A DNA stretch of 64,000 bases from Mycobacterium branderi (GCF_010728725.1 NZ_AP022606.1:4774001-4838000); one strand, 5' to 3'; positions 8,679 through 18,771 are shown, numbered from the stretch's first letter. Numbers and translations are program-made. The notes: generated by a model from the letters alone, not told the origin.

Positions 8679-10033
8679 CGGCTAACTCTAGAGGCCGCGG
8701 CGCGGGCCACGAAGCGCGCCACCACAGCCGGCGCGGCTGCGGGATGGGTGTGCAGATAGGCGGCGTGCACGCCGTCGTGCACGGCGCCATCGCGGGCGGC
8801 GTTGTCTCGATAAACCCACGCCGGATCGTAGGTTCTGCTGAAAGCGACTGTGGTGCGGTGAAATTCGTGTCCCACGATGCGTTCGCCGACCCTGTACAGC
8901 GGCGAGTCGGCCACCGCGACCGCGTCCCGATACCCCAGGGTCAGGCGCTCGGTGAACCGCGCCGACCCGGCCAGCACGTCGCACATCGGATATCCGTCGA
9001 GTTCGGATGCCAAATACACCAGCCCCGCGCATTCGGCGTGCACCGGCGCACCGACGGCGGCCAGTGCCTTGATCTGCTGCCGGGCAACGTGGTTGCCGGA
9101 CAGCTCCGCGGCGAACTGCTCGGGGAAACCGCCGGGCAGCACGACGGCGGCTGCTCCCTCGGGTAGCGGGTCGACGAGCGGGTCGAATTCGGCGACCTCC
9201 GCCCCAGCCGCCCGCAACAACTCCGCATGCTCGGCGTAGCCGAAAGTGAACGCCTTTCCACTGGCGAGCGCGACGGTGACGCCAGCGGCCTGATCGATTT
9301 CGGCCGCCGGATCCCAAGGCGGGTCGGTCACCCGGCTTTGTGCTGCGGCGACTACGGCTTCGATGTCGACGTGGCGGGCGATCAGCGCCGTCATCGCCTC
9401 GACAGCCTCTTGGGCCCGGCGGCCGTACTCGACCGCCGTTACCAAGCCCAGGTAGCGTGTCGGCACGTCGATTTCGTCGCTACGCGGAATGGCGCCGAGG
9501 ACGGGGATGCCGGCGTGCTCGCAGGCCTGCCGCAATACCTGTTCGTGTCTGGGCGAACCGACCCGGTTGAGAATGACACCGGCGATGCGGGTCTGGCTGT
9601 CGAACGTCGAAAAGCCGTGCAGCAGTGCGGCAATGCTGTGGCTTTGCCCGCGGGCATCGACCACCAGAACGACCGGGGCGCCCAGCAGGGCGGCGACGTG
9701 AGCGGTGGATCCGGATGCCGGGATGGCCGCAGCGGTGTCGATGCGACCGTCGAAAAGCCCCATCACGCCTTCGATCACGGCGATGTCGGCGCCCGCGGCG
9801 CCGTGCCTGTACAGCGGGCCGACGAGACGCTCCCCCACCAGCACCGGGTCCAGGTTGCGGCCGGCGCGGCCGGCGGCCAGCGTGTGATAACCGGGGTCGA
9901 TGAAGTCGGGTCCGACCTTGAACGGCGCGACGGTATGGCCGGCTTGCCGCAGTGCGCCGATCAAACCCGTTGCGACCGTGGTCTTTCCGCTGCCCGACGC
10001 GGGCGCGGCTACGACGACCGCGGGGGGGCTCAC
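8675..10033 (-). CDS. cobB: Cobyrinic (hydrogenobyrinic) acid a,c-diamide synthase
   Basis: CobB amidates carboxylates a and c of the corrin ring using glutamine and ATP. The N-terminal dethiobiotin-synthetase-like domain carries the P-loop ASGSGKTTVATG, and DFIDPGYH follows. The C-terminal class I-like glutamine amidotransferase domain has the nucleophile in HAECAGLVYL and the GHEFHRT motif. The GTG start at 10033 gives 452 aa, close to the M. tuberculosis protein; a TTG at 10060 would add nine residues. It lies between cobO and cysG, overlapping cysG by four bases. Confidence 0.92.
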   Translation of the reverse strand: MSPPAVVVAAPASGSGKTTVATGLIGALRQAGHTVAPFKVGPDFIDPGYHTLAAGRAGRNLDPVLVGERLVGPLYRHGAAGADIAVIEGVMGLFDGRIDTAAAIPASGSTAHVAALLGAPVVLVVDARGQSHSIAALLHGFSTFDSQTRIAGVILNRVGSPRHEQVLRQACEHAGIPVLGAIPRSDEIDVPTRYLGLVTAVEYGRRAQEAVEAMTALIARHVDIEAVVAAAQSRVTDPPWDPAAEIDQAAGVTVALASGKAFTFGYAEHAELLRAAGAEVAEFDPLVDPLPEGAAAVVLPGGFPEQFAAELSGNHVARQQIKALAAVGAPVHAECAGLVYLASELDGYPMCDVLAGSARFTERLTLGYRDAVAVADSPLYRVGERIVGHEFHRTTVAFSRTYDPAWVYRDNAARDGAVHDGVHAAYLHTHPAAAPAVVARFVARAAASRVSR

Positions 10034-10064
10034 GGTGCCGCTCTCTGCCTCGAGCGGCAAAAGC

Positions 10065-10679
10065 TCACCACTCGATGCCTTTTTGGCCCTTGCGCCCGAC
10101 GTCCATCGGGTGCTTGACCTTGGTCATCTCGGTGACCAGATCGGCGGCGTCGACCAGCCGCGGCGGTGCGTCGCGTCCGGTGATCACCACATGCTGGCTG
10201 CCCGGGCGGGCCAGCAACGTGTCCACCACCTCGTCGACGTCGACCCATCCCCACTTGAGCGGATAGGTGAACTCGTCGAGGACGTAGAAGTCGTGGCGCG
10301 CGTCGGCCAGGCGGCGCGCGATCTCGGCCCAGCCGTCGGCGGCCGCCGCCGCGTGGTCGTCGTCGCTGCCGGCCTTGCGCGACCACGACCAGCCGGCGCC
10401 CATCTTGTGCCATTCCACCTGCCCGCCGACGCCGTGCTCGTCGTGCAGGCGGCCGAGTTGCCGAAATGCCGCCTCCTCACCGACCTTCCACTTGGCGCTC
10501 TTGACGAACTGGAACACCGCGACGTCGAGCCCGGCGTTCCACGCCCGCAACGCCATACCGAAGGCGGCCGTCGACTTTCCCTTGCCCGGACCGGTGTGGA
10601 CGGCCAGCACCGGCGTGTTGCGCCGGGCCCGGGTGGTCAGCCCGTCGTCGGGAACCTGCAGTGGTCGGCCTTGGGGCAT
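10065..10679 (-). CDS. cobO: Cob(I)yrinic acid a,c-diamide adenosyltransferase
   Basis: This 204-aa CobA/CobO/BtuR-type enzyme transfers the adenosyl group from ATP to the corrinoid cobalt. The P-loop GPGKGKST is at residues 30-37, AFGMALRAWNAGLDVAVFQFVKS follows, and the family signature DFYVLDEFTYPLKWGW is near residue 130. The conserved tail TEMTKVKHPMDVGRKGQKGIEW is complete. It sits directly behind the chelatase-like gene (1-bp gap) and ahead of cobB, so the four genes form one corrin operon. Confidence 0.94.
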   Translation of the reverse strand: MPQGRPLQVPDDGLTTRARRNTPVLAVHTGPGKGKSTAAFGMALRAWNAGLDVAVFQFVKSAKWKVGEEAAFRQLGRLHDEHGVGGQVEWHKMGAGWSWSRKAGSDDDHAAAAADGWAEIARRLADARHDFYVLDEFTYPLKWGWVDVDEVVDTLLARPGSQHVVITGRDAPPRLVDAADLVTEMTKVKHPMDVGRKGQKGIEW

Positions 10680-10680
10680 C

Positions 10681-12486
10681 TCAGGCGGCCCCGCGCACGG
10701 CCTGGGTCAGGTAGTCGGCCCGCAGCTGCTCCAGCCGCACCGCCGGCGCCCCGAGCTGGCGGGCCAGCTGCTCGGCCAGGCCCAGCCGGACAAACGACGT
10801 CTCACAGTCGATCACCACCGAGGCGGCCCCTTCGGCGACGAGCAGAGCCGCCGCGGTCCGGCTGCGCCCCAACGGATCCGGCCCTGCGGTGGCCCGGCCG
10901 TCGGTCAGCACCACCACCAGCGGACGGCGCGAGGAGTCCCGGGCCTTCTCTCGGAGCACCAGTTCGCGGGCGGCCAGGAGGCCCTCTGCCAGAGGCGTTT
11001 TGCCCCCGGTGCCGAATCGGGACAATCGACGGCCCGCGATGTGCGCGGACGACGTCGGCGGCAGCAGTAGCCGCGCCCCGTCGTGGCGGAAGGTGATAAC
11101 GGCGACCTTGTCGCGGCGCTGATAGGCGTCGCGCAGCAGCGAAAGCGTGGCACCGCTGACCGCGGCCATCCGGTCCCGCGCGGCCATCGACCCGGAGGCG
11201 TCGACGACGAAGATCACCAGGTTGCCTTCCCGGCCCTCGCGGATCGCACGGCGAATATCGCTGGACTGCAACCGAAGCCGGCCTGAGCCGTCGGCGTGTT
11301 CGGCAGCGGCCAGCACGCTGGCGAACAGGTGAAAACCATGACCGTCGGTGTCGCTGGCGGCCACCACCGCGCCGGTGGCGTTGCGGGCCCGCGACCGGCG
11401 GCCCGGCGCGCCTTCCCCGACGCCGGGGACGGTCAGTGCCCGGGTACGGAAGGTCGCCGACGGCGGCGCGCTCGGCTTGGGCGCTCGAGGTGCCGAATCC
11501 CTTTGCGGCGCAGCGTCTGCAACACCCTCGCCGCCGCCCGGGGGGTCGGGGTCAGGCTCCGGATCATCCTGAGCCGCTTGTTCCAGTGCCTCGTCGAGCT
11601 GGTTACGGTCGATGCCGGGCTCGTCGAACGGGTCGCGGCGGCGCCGGTGCGGCAACGCGAGCTCGGCGGCCACCCGGATATCGGACTCGTCGACGGTGTC
11701 GTTGCCGCGCCAGGCGGCGTGCGCGACCGCGGTGCGCGCTACCACCAAATCGGCGCGCATCCCGTCGACGTCGAATGCCGCGCACAACGCGGCGATGCGC
11801 CGTAACTCGTTGTCCGGCAACGTGATATCGTCAACAAGCGCGCGGGCTGAGGCGATGCGGCGGGCCAGTTCGGCATCGGCATCGGCGTAGCGCGCGGCGA
11901 ATCCCTCCGGGTCGGCCTCGTAGGCCATCCGTTGGCGGATGACCTGTACCCGCACGTCGACGTCGCGCGACGCGTGCACGTCGACGGTGAGGCCGAAGCG
12001 GTCCAGCAGCTGGGGGCGCAGCTCGCCCTCCTCCGGGTTCATCGTGCCGATCAGCACGAAGCGGGCCTCGTGGGAATGCGAGATGCCGTCGCGTTCGATG
12101 TGCACCCGGCCCATCGCTGCCGCGTCGAGCAGCAAGTCGACCAGATGATCGTGCAGCAGGTTGACCTCGTCGACGTAGAGCACGCCGCCGTGCGCGCGCG
12201 CCAAAAGGCCCGGAGAGAAGGCGTGCTCGCCGTCGCGCAGCACCCGCTGCAAATCCAGCGAGCCGACCACCCGGTCTTCGGTGGCGCCGATCGGCAGCTC
12301 GACGAGCCGAGCGTCTTCGGAGGCGGCCGACAGCAGTGCGGCCAGGCCGCGCACCGCTGTCGACTTGGCGGTGCCTTTCTCGCCGCGGATCAACACCCCG
12401 CCGATCTCCGGGCGCACCGCACACAGGATCAGCGCCAACCGAAGCTGCTCGTGGCCGACGATCGCGCTGAACGGATAGGGCGTCAC
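10681..12486 (-). CDS. Fused ATPase/VWA metal chelatase subunit (ChlI-ChlD type)
   Basis: The 601-aa protein joins a ChlI-like AAA+ ATPase (P-loop GEKGTAKST at 35-43, [32 protein letters not shown]) to a Pro/acidic linker (about 300-345) and a C-terminal VWA domain. The VWA domain holds the MIDAS motif [10 protein letters not shown] and [11 protein letters not shown]. In this family it drives Mg or Co insertion together with a large CobN/ChlH subunit, which is not in this window. Position next to cobO-cobB-cysG argues for cobalt insertion into corrins. The GTG start at 12486 overlaps the GNAT stop by four bases. The M. tuberculosis equivalent is Rv2850c. Confidence 0.88.
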   Translation of the reverse strand: MTPYPFSAIVGHEQLRLALILCAVRPEIGGVLIRGEKGTAKSTAVRGLAALLSAASEDARLVELPIGATEDRVVGSLDLQRVLRDGEHAFSPGLLARAHGGVLYVDEVNLLHDHLVDLLLDAAAMGRVHIERDGISHSHEARFVLIGTMNPEEGELRPQLLDRFGLTVDVHASRDVDVRVQVIRQRMAYEADPEGFAARYADADAELARRIASARALVDDITLPDNELRRIAALCAAFDVDGMRADLVVARTAVAHAAWRGNDTVDESDIRVAAELALPHRRRRDPFDEPGIDRNQLDEALEQAAQDDPEPDPDPPGGGEGVADAAPQRDSAPRAPKPSAPPSATFRTRALTVPGVGEGAPGRRSRARNATGAVVAASDTDGHGFHLFASVLAAAEHADGSGRLRLQSSDIRRAIREGREGNLVIFVVDASGSMAARDRMAAVSGATLSLLRDAYQRRDKVAVITFRHDGARLLLPPTSSAHIAGRRLSRFGTGGKTPLAEGLLAARELVLREKARDSSRRPLVVVLTDGRATAGPDPLGRSRTAAALLVAEGAASVVIDCETSFVRLGLAEQLARQLGAPAVRLEQLRADYLTQAVRGAA

Positions 12487-13010
12487 GGGTGGGCCTCCGC
12501 GCCGCTACCAGGCCCGCCCGCCGACGATGCAGGCCGTGAAACGGCCTGAGGAGGAGGCGGGCTACCCGGCCTGAGCATCGGCACGTGCGGGATGCCATCC
12601 TCGACGAAATCGTCGCCGTCGCGCACGAAGCCGTGCTGGGCGTACATGTCCGCCAGGTAGGTCTGCGCGTCGATGCGACACGGATAATCGCCCACCTCTG
12701 CCAACGCGGCGCGCAGCAGCCGGGTGGTGTGGCCCTGGCCGCGGGCGCGGCGCTTGGTGCACAGCCGCCCGAGGCGAAACGCCTTCTCGCCGCCGGCGTG
12801 TTCTTCCATCAGCCGCAGCGTGCAAATCACTTCTCCGTCGGGGGCTTCCAGCCAGAAATGCCGCGTCTCGGCGAGCAGATCGCGGCCGTCGAGCTCCGGG
12901 TACGGGCAGGCCTGCTCCACGACGAACACCTCCACCCGCAGTTTGAGCAGCTCGTAAAGAGTCCGCGCGTCAAGGTCTTTGGCCCACGCGCGGCGCAGCG
13001 AGACCGTCAT
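12483..13010 (-). CDS. GNAT family acetyltransferase (ElaA-like)
   Basis: The 175-aa protein begins [33 protein letters not shown], the N-terminus of ElaA-type GNAT enzymes, which carry TLYELLKLR and FVVEQ. The acetyl-CoA loop is the [12 protein letters not shown] stretch near residue 88. The last 25 residues are Pro/Ser/Gly-rich. The ATG at 13010 overlaps the mqo stop (ATGA) and its end overlaps the chelatase start, so it is translationally coupled on both sides. The substrate is unknown. The M. tuberculosis equivalent is Rv2851c. Confidence 0.85.
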   Translation of the reverse strand: MTVSLRRAWAKDLDARTLYELLKLRVEVFVVEQACPYPELDGRDLLAETRHFWLEAPDGEVICTLRLMEEHAGGEKAFRLGRLCTKRRARGQGHTTRLLRAALAEVGDYPCRIDAQTYLADMYAQHGFVRDGDDFVEDGIPHVPMLRPGSPPPPQAVSRPASSAGGPGSGAEAHP

Positions 13011-14464
13011 AAGCCCAACACCTTGCTGCCCCACGACCACACCTCCTCGAACAGCGCCGGCTCGCGCGACAATGTGGCGCCCAGCGACGGCACCATCTCT
13101 TTCAGAGTCGGCAGCCACGACTGGTAGCGCTCGGAAAAGCAGCGCTCCAGCACCTCCAGCATTGCCGATACCGCAATCGACGCGCCCGGCGACGCCCCGA
13201 GCAGTCCCGCGATGCTGCCGTCGGCTCCAGCCAGAACCGTGGTGTCGAATTCGAGGGCCCCGCGCCGGATCACCTGCACCCGTTGGCCGGCCATCACCAG
13301 CTCCCAATCGGAATCTGTTGCGCTGGGCACGAATTCGCGCAATACGTCCATCCGGGCAGGCGTCGACAGGCGCAGCTGGCCGAGCAGGTAGTTCACCAGC
13401 CTGCGCTGGCGGACGCCGACCGCCAGCAGCGACAGAAGGTTGTCCGCTCGCACCGAGCGCGGAAGATCGGTGACTCGACCCTGCTTGAGAAACCTCGGCG
13501 ACCAGCTGGCGAACGGCCCGAACAGCAACCAGGACTTGCCGTTGACGACCCGCGCATCCAGATGCGGGGCGGTCATTCCCGGCGCGCCGGGCGCGGGAAG
13601 GCCGTACACCTTGGCCCGGTGCGCACCGACAAGCGCGGGATTGCCGCTGCGCAAAAATTGTCCGCCGATCGGGAAACCGCCGAAACCCCTGACCTCTTTG
13701 ATGCCGGCTCGCTGCAACAGCCGCAGCGCGTCGCCGCCGGCGCCGACGAACACGAATTTTGCGTTCAGCTTGCGGTTTTCGCCGGTGCGGCGGTTGCGGA
13801 CCGTCAGCGCCCAGCTGCCGTCGCGCTGACGGTGAAGGTTGCGCACCTCGTGCCCGAACAGCGCGGTGGTGCCGTGGCGCACGCCGTAGCCGACGAGCTG
13901 GCGGGCCAGCACACCGAAGTCGACGTCGGTGCCGTCGGCGGCCCAGTTGAGCGCCACCGGCTCGGCGAAGTTGCGCCCGGCCGCCATGAGTGGTAGCCGG
14001 CGCGCGAACTCGTCGGCGCCGGTGACGAATTCGGTGTGAGCGAACAACGGGTTGCCGGCCAGGGCGTCGCGGCGCCGCCGTAGATAGTCCACCCGTTCGG
14101 CGCCCTGCACGAAGCTCACGTGCGGGATCGGGTTGAGGAAGCTCCGCGCGTCGGACAGCATCCCGCTTTCCACCGCATGCGCCCAGAATTGGCGGGTGAC
14201 CTGGAACTGCTCGTTGACCCGCACCGCCTTGCCGACATCGACCGAGCCGTCGGGCCGTTCGGGTGTGTAGAACAGCTCGCACAATCCCGCGTGGCCGGTG
14301 CCGGCGTTGTTCCATGCGGCGCTGCTTTCGGCCGCGGCGCCGTCGAGCCGCTCTATCAGGGTGATCGACCAGTCCGGCTCCAGCCGCCGCAGCAGCGCGC
14401 CCAGCGTGGCGCTCATGATGCCCGCACCCACGAGCACGACATCGGTCTTTGCGGTCGTGGTCAT
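13007..14464 (-). CDS. mqo: Malate:quinone oxidoreductase
   Basis: Mqo is a membrane-associated FAD enzyme that oxidises malate to oxaloacetate and passes electrons to quinone. The 485-aa sequence has the N-terminal dinucleotide fold [22 protein letters not shown] at residues 9-30. It continues with family motifs [37 protein letters not shown] and [20 protein letters not shown]. Length and neighbours match M. tuberculosis Rv2852c. It heads the minus-strand run mqo-GNAT-chelatase-cobO-cobB-cysG, with coupled starts and stops. Confidence 0.94.
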   Translation of the reverse strand: MTTTAKTDVVLVGAGIMSATLGALLRRLEPDWSITLIERLDGAAAESSAAWNNAGTGHAGLCELFYTPERPDGSVDVGKAVRVNEQFQVTRQFWAHAVESGMLSDARSFLNPIPHVSFVQGAERVDYLRRRRDALAGNPLFAHTEFVTGADEFARRLPLMAAGRNFAEPVALNWAADGTDVDFGVLARQLVGYGVRHGTTALFGHEVRNLHRQRDGSWALTVRNRRTGENRKLNAKFVFVGAGGDALRLLQRAGIKEVRGFGGFPIGGQFLRSGNPALVGAHRAKVYGLPAPGAPGMTAPHLDARVVNGKSWLLFGPFASWSPRFLKQGRVTDLPRSVRADNLLSLLAVGVRQRRLVNYLLGQLRLSTPARMDVLREFVPSATDSDWELVMAGQRVQVIRRGALEFDTTVLAGADGSIAGLLGASPGASIAVSAMLEVLERCFSERYQSWLPTLKEMVPSLGATLSREPALFEEVWSWGSKVLGL

Positions 14465-14524
14465 TGGTCCTCAGGTTATCCCGACAGGATCGGGCGCGAT
14501 CGGGCACGCTTTAAGCTGGCGAAC

Positions 14525-15520
14525 GTGACTGGCTGGCAGCGCGATGTCCTGCCCGGTTACTGGCAGCACACCATCGACCTGGGGCCGGATCCCGACGGCG
14601 AGGGTGAGCTCGTCGCGACCCTGGTGCGCCGCGGCGACGCCGCGCCGGCGGCACACGCGGTGCTGGCCGTGCACGGCTACACAGACTACTTTTTCCACAC
14701 CGCGCTGGCCGACCACTTCGCCGACCGCGGCTTCGCCTTCTATGCGCTGGACCTGCAGAAATGCGGCCGATCGCGACGGGCCGGCCAGACCCCGCACTTC
14801 ACCACCGATCTGGCCCGCTACGACGCCGAATTCGACTACGCCCTGCGCGTCATCGGCGAGCAGACCCAATCGGCGCGGGTGCTGGCGTACGGCCATTCCA
14901 CCGGCGGGCTGATCGTGTCCCTGTGGCTGGACCGGCTGCGACGCCGGGGCGTCATCGCGCGGGCAGGCGTCGGAGGCCTGGTGCTCAACAGTCCGCTGCT
15001 GGACCTGCCCGGGCCGGCGGTGCTGCGCTGGTCGCTGACCTCGGCGCTGATCGCCACCATTGCGCGGGTCGCCAAATGGCGGGTGGCCCGGGCGCCCGGC
15101 CCGGGCGGATACGGGGCCAGCCTGCACCGCGACTACCACGGCGAGTTCGACTACGACCTGGCATGGAAGCCGCTCGGCGGCTTCCCGATCACCTTCGGGT
15201 GGCTGCACGCCGTTCGGCGCGGCCAGGCGCAGCTGCACCGCGGACTCGACGTGGGTGTGCCCAACCTGATCCTGCGTTCGGATCACAGCGTGCCCGAGGA
15301 CGCCGATTCGGTCGAACTGCAATACGGCGACGCCGTTCTCGACGTCGCCCAGATCGCCCGGTGGGCCGGCTGCATCGGAAACCGCACTACCGTCGTCCCG
15401 GTCAAAGACGCCAAACACGACGTGTTTCTGTCCATGCCAGAGCCCAGGCAGTCGGCTTACGACCAGCTGGACATCTGGCTGGACGACTACCTCGGTGCCA
15501 CCCGACCCGTAGCGTCTTGA
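14525..15520 (+). CDS. Alpha/beta hydrolase (lysophospholipase-like, Rv2854-like)
   Basis: The GTG start at 14525 gives 331 aa beginning VTGWQRDVLPGYWQHTIDLG. The fold shows AVLAVHGYTDYFFHTALADHFADRG (oxyanion region) and the nucleophile elbow AYGHSTGGLIVSLWL. A late D/H pair in KDAKHDVFLS probably holds the catalytic His, which is typical of monoglyceride or lysophospholipase-type hydrolases. No signal peptide is visible, so it is probably cytosolic. It is divergent from mqo (60-bp gap) and runs into mtr after 12 bp, so the two are probably cotranscribed. The substrate is unknown. Confidence 0.85.
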   Translation: MTGWQRDVLPGYWQHTIDLGPDPDGEGELVATLVRRGDAAPAAHAVLAVHGYTDYFFHTALADHFADRGFAFYALDLQKCGRSRRAGQTPHFTTDLARYDAEFDYALRVIGEQTQSARVLAYGHSTGGLIVSLWLDRLRRRGVIARAGVGGLVLNSPLLDLPGPAVLRWSLTSALIATIARVAKWRVARAPGPGGYGASLHRDYHGEFDYDLAWKPLGGFPITFGWLHAVRRGQAQLHRGLDVGVPNLILRSDHSVPEDADSVELQYGDAVLDVAQIARWAGCIGNRTTVVPVKDAKHDVFLSMPEPRQSAYDQLDIWLDDYLGATRPVAS

Positions 15521-15532
15521 GAATGGATGAAG

Positions 15533-16912
15533 ATGGAAACCTACGACCTCGCGATCATCGGAACCGGTTCGGGCAACAGCATTCTCGACGAACGCTACGC
15601 CGGTAAGCGAGTCGCGATCTGCGAGCAGGGTACGTTCGGCGGCACCTGCCTCAACGTGGGATGCATCCCCACCAAGATGTTCGTCTACGCCGCCGAGGTC
15701 GCCCAAACCATCCGTGGCGCTTCGCGTTACGGCGTCGACGCACACATCGACCGGGTGCGCTGGGACGACATCGTGTCGCGCATCTTCGGGCGCATCGATC
15801 CGATCGCCATCGGCGGCGAAGACTACCGGAGGTCCTCACCCAATGTCGACGTCTACGGCCAGCACACGAGGTTCGGGCCGGTGCAGCCCGACGGGCGCTA
15901 CCTGCTGCGCACCGACGACGGCGACGAGTTCACCGCCGACCAGGTCGTGATCGCGGCCGGATCGCGGCCGGTCGCACCGCCAGCCTTCCTCGAGTGCGGC
16001 GTCGAATACCACACCAGCGACACGATCATGCGTATCGCGGAGCTGCCCGAACACTTGGTGATCATCGGCGGCGGCTTCGTGGCGGCCGAATTCGCGCACA
16101 TCTTCTCCGCGCTGGGCGTACGGATCACGCTGGTGATCCGCGGCGGCACGCTGCTGCGGCATCTGGACGACACGCTGTCCCAACGGTTTACCCGCATCGC
16201 GTCGACGAAATGGGAGCTGCGCAGCCACCGCAACGTCGTCGGAGCGCATCACCGGGGCTCGCGGATCGTGCTGGAACTCGACGACGGGTCGACGCTGAGC
16301 GCCGACGCGGTGCTGGTGGCCACCGGCCGCAAACCCAACGGCGATCTGCTGGACGCCGAGCAGGCCGGAATCGAGATCGCCGGCAGCCGCGTCGTGGTCG
16401 ACGAATACCAAAGAACCTCCGCGCGTGACGTTTTCGCGCTCGGTGACGTGTCGTCGCCGTACGAGCTCAAGCACGTCGCCAACCACGAGGCCCGTGTAGT
16501 GCAGCACAATCTGCTCTGCGACTGGGACGACACCGACGCGATGGTGGCCACCGACCATCGCTACGTCCCGTCGGCGGTGTTCACCGACCCGCAGATCGCC
16601 AGCGTCGGTTTGACCGAAAACCAGGCTGCTGCAAAGGGTTTCGATCTATCAGTCTACATTCAGGACTACGGCGACGTGGCCTACGGCTGGGCGATGGAGG
16701 ACACAACCGGCATTGTCAAACTCGTCGCCGAATGCGGCACGGGCCGGCTGCTGGGCGCGCACGTCATGGGCCATCAGGCGTCGTCGATCATCCAGCCGCT
16801 GATTCAGGCGATGAGCTTCGGACTCACCGCAGCGCAGATGGCCCGCGGCCAGTACTGGATTCACCCGGCGCTGCCGGAGGTTGTCGAGAACGCGCTACTC
16901 GGATTGCGCTGA
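15533..16912 (+). CDS. mtr: Mycothione reductase
   Basis: Mtr is an NADPH-dependent flavoenzyme that reduces mycothiol disulfide, the actinobacterial counterpart of glutathione reductase. The ATG at 15533 gives 459 aa starting METYDLAIIGTGSGNSILDERYAG. The redox pair is C39/C44 in GGTCLNVGC. The NADPH fold is IIGGGFVAAEFAHIF, the FAD motif is DVFALGDVSSPYELKHVANHEA, and the C-terminal active-site His is in HPALPEVVENALLGLR. It overlaps the end of the convergent Fur-family gene by 18 bp and marks the left edge of the hydrogenase island. Confidence 0.97.
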   Translation: METYDLAIIGTGSGNSILDERYAGKRVAICEQGTFGGTCLNVGCIPTKMFVYAAEVAQTIRGASRYGVDAHIDRVRWDDIVSRIFGRIDPIAIGGEDYRRSSPNVDVYGQHTRFGPVQPDGRYLLRTDDGDEFTADQVVIAAGSRPVAPPAFLECGVEYHTSDTIMRIAELPEHLVIIGGGFVAAEFAHIFSALGVRITLVIRGGTLLRHLDDTLSQRFTRIASTKWELRSHRNVVGAHHRGSRIVLELDDGSTLSADAVLVATGRKPNGDLLDAEQAGIEIAGSRVVVDEYQRTSARDVFALGDVSSPYELKHVANHEARVVQHNLLCDWDDTDAMVATDHRYVPSAVFTDPQIASVGLTENQAAAKGFDLSVYIQDYGDVAYGWAMEDTTGIVKLVAECGTGRLLGAHVMGHQASSIIQPLIQAMSFGLTAAQMARGQYWIHPALPEVVENALLGLR

Positions 16913-17371
16913 GTCGGCCTGACATTGCGGGCACAGGCCGTGCAGGGTCAGGCCCGCCCGCTCCGACAGCGTGAACGAACTGCCGGCCATCGCGTGTTCC
17001 AGCGCGGAAGTCAGCTGCTGCGCCGGCACTTCGATGATCGACCCGCAGTGCGTGCACACCGCGTGATGATGCGGATCTGCGGCCAAACCATAAGTGGTGA
17101 CCCCACTTTCGAGGGTCAGTGCGTGAAGCACGCCTTGGTCGACCAGGGTGGTCACGGTGCGGTAGATCGTCGCCAGGTCCGGCGGCGGTTCGCCGGCGGG
17201 CAAGGATTCACGCAGCCGCTGGTCGATCTCGGCGACCGAGAGATGGCCATGGACTGGCTCGAGCACCGCCAGCACCGCGATCCGCGACGCCATCCGCCGC
17301 AGCCCATGTGCGCGCAACAATGCGCCGATCCGCTCGGTGACGGCCGGGTCCAGCGCCGATGGCCTGGTCAC
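16895..17371 (-). CDS. Fur-family metalloregulator, candidate nickel sensor (Nur-like)
   Basis: The 158-aa protein begins with GTG at 17371 (VTRPSALDPAVTERIG). It has a Fur winged-helix domain (about 10-90, with PPPDLATIYRTVTTLVDQG as recognition region) and a dimerisation domain with H101-H103, C106, C109 (HHHAVCTHCG) and C147, C150 (CPQC). H41 and H43 (HGH) are candidate regulatory-metal ligands. It is not HypC- or nickel-specific by sequence alone. However, it borders a Ni-hydrogenase island whose two key promoters carry Nur-type boxes, so a nickel-responsive repressor is my inference. FurA- or Zur-like roles remain possible. Confidence 0.8.
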   Translation of the reverse strand: MTRPSALDPAVTERIGALLRAHGLRRMASRIAVLAVLEPVHGHLSVAEIDQRLRESLPAGEPPPDLATIYRTVTTLVDQGVLHALTLESGVTTYGLAADPHHHAVCTHCGSIIEVPAQQLTSALEHAMAGSSFTLSERAGLTLHGLCPQCQADSAQSE

Positions 17372-17420
17372 CCATCCAGTATCGCCCAGGATGCGCGGCG
17401 CGGCTGCCAGACTGACCGTC

Positions 17421-18542
17421 ATGCCGAGTATGTCGATCTGCGACGTGCTTCCCGCCGCCGCTGCGCTGCTCGGCGCGCCGGACGCGGTCGACGCCCTCGA
17501 GCTGACGGAGCAGGTCGGCGACGTGCAGCGCGTCGCGGTGGTATTGGTCGACGGGATGGGCTGGCACCTGCTGCCGGAGTTGGCCGCCGATGCACCGCTG
17601 CTCGCGTCGGTGCTGGCCGGGGAGGTCGGCCGGCTTGCCGAACTGGCCTGCACGTTCCCGTCGACGACGCCGACCAGCCTGGTATCCCTGGGCACCGGGA
17701 CGCCGCCCGGCGAGCACGGCATCCTTGGGTTCACGGTCAAGTTGCCCGACTCCCACCGGGTGCTCAACCACATCTTCTGGCGCGACGACCCCGCGCCTGG
17801 GGCATGGCAACCAGTGCCGACCTGGTTCGAGCGGCTGAACCGGGCCGGAATCCGCGCGCGGGCCGTGCTGCCGGCCCACTTCATCGGCAGCGGGCTCACC
17901 GAAGCGGCCTACCGGGGCGCACAGTTCCACGCGACGAACCCCCGCGACGACTACGCTGCGCATCTGGCTGAAGAGGTGGCCACCGCACCCGGTCTGGTCT
18001 ATGGCTACACCGCCGAACTCGACACCGCGGCGCACGTGTTCGGCATCGGCTCCGGCGAATGGCACACCGCGGCGGCGAATGTCGACGCGCTGCTGACGCG
18101 GCTGGTCGAGGCGTTGCCGTCCGACGCGGCGCTGCTGGTCACCGCCGACCACGGCGGGCTGAACGTGCCGCCGACCTCCCGCGTCGACCTCGACGCCGAC
18201 CCGCGGCTGGCCGCAGGTGTGCATACGGTGGCCGGCGATCCGCGGGTGCGCTACCTACATACCGCCGACGGCGCGACGCCCGACGTGGTCGCCGCCTGGA
18301 GCGAACTGCTGGCCGGGCGCGCCGAGGTGTACAGCCGCGACGACGCGGTAGCGGCCGGACTGTTCGGGCCGGTGCGCCCCGAACACCTGCCGCGCATCGG
18401 CGACGTCGTCGTGACCTGCACCGGCGACACTGCCGTACTGGCCACCGGTTATGAGCCGCCGGAAGTGGCGCGGCTGGTCGGCATGCATGGGGCCGCGACG
18501 GCTGCCGAGCTGGCGATTCCGCTGATCGCGTTCCGCGGTTGA
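17421..18542 (+). CDS. Alkaline phosphatase superfamily protein (nucleotide pyrophosphatase/phosphodiesterase-like)
   Basis: The 373-aa protein begins MPSMSICDVLPAAAALLG (a second ATG three codons on is an alternative start). It shows the superfamily pattern VVLVDGMGWHLL (first metal Asp), TFPSTTPTSLVSLGTGTPPGEHGILGF (nucleophile Thr/Ser and metal region), YGYTAELDTAAHVFG (D and H ligands) and LLVTADHGGLN (DHG ligands). That set is typical of type I phosphodiesterase/nucleotide pyrophosphatases. No signal peptide is visible. It is divergent from the Fur-family gene with only 49 bp between the starts, so the regulator may control it. The substrate is unknown. Confidence 0.83.
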   Translation: MPSMSICDVLPAAAALLGAPDAVDALELTEQVGDVQRVAVVLVDGMGWHLLPELAADAPLLASVLAGEVGRLAELACTFPSTTPTSLVSLGTGTPPGEHGILGFTVKLPDSHRVLNHIFWRDDPAPGAWQPVPTWFERLNRAGIRARAVLPAHFIGSGLTEAAYRGAQFHATNPRDDYAAHLAEEVATAPGLVYGYTAELDTAAHVFGIGSGEWHTAAANVDALLTRLVEALPSDAALLVTADHGGLNVPPTSRVDLDADPRLAAGVHTVAGDPRVRYLHTADGATPDVVAAWSELLAGRAEVYSRDDAVAAGLFGPVRPEHLPRIGDVVVTCTGDTAVLATGYEPPEVARLVGMHGAATAAELAIPLIAFRG

Positions 18543-18549
18543 CGCCGGG

Positions 18550-18771
18550 TCAGGCGGCGCTGGTCGAGGACCGACTGTCGATCGACCACAGATGGCCACA
18601 GTCGGGGCATTGCAGATGCAGCAGCCACGCCTGGTTGCTCAACAGGTACTGCCAGTGGTCGCCGCAATTGCGGCTGCTTTGGCAGTCGGCGCACTCGGCG
18701 CCGTGATTGCACAGCGGGCAGTCGAACCAGGCGCGGCGACCCCGATCGGCGGTGGGGTCAATCGGGAACAC
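18550..18771 (-). CDS. Small zinc-ribbon-like protein
   Basis: This 73-aa protein of unknown function has FDCPLCNHGAECADC near residues 16-30 and LQCPDCGHLW near residues 53-62. The CxxC and CxxxxxCxxC pairs could form one or two zinc (or Fe-S) sites. Its start overlaps the end of the next upstream minus-strand gene by 14 bp, so the two are translated from one message. It ends 7 bp from the convergent phosphodiesterase-like gene. It is short but keeps a non-random cysteine pattern, which argues it is real. Confidence 0.65.
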   Translation of the reverse strand: MFPIDPTADRGRRAWFDCPLCNHGAECADCQSSRNCGDHWQYLLSNQAWLLHLQCPDCGHLWSIDSRSSTSAA

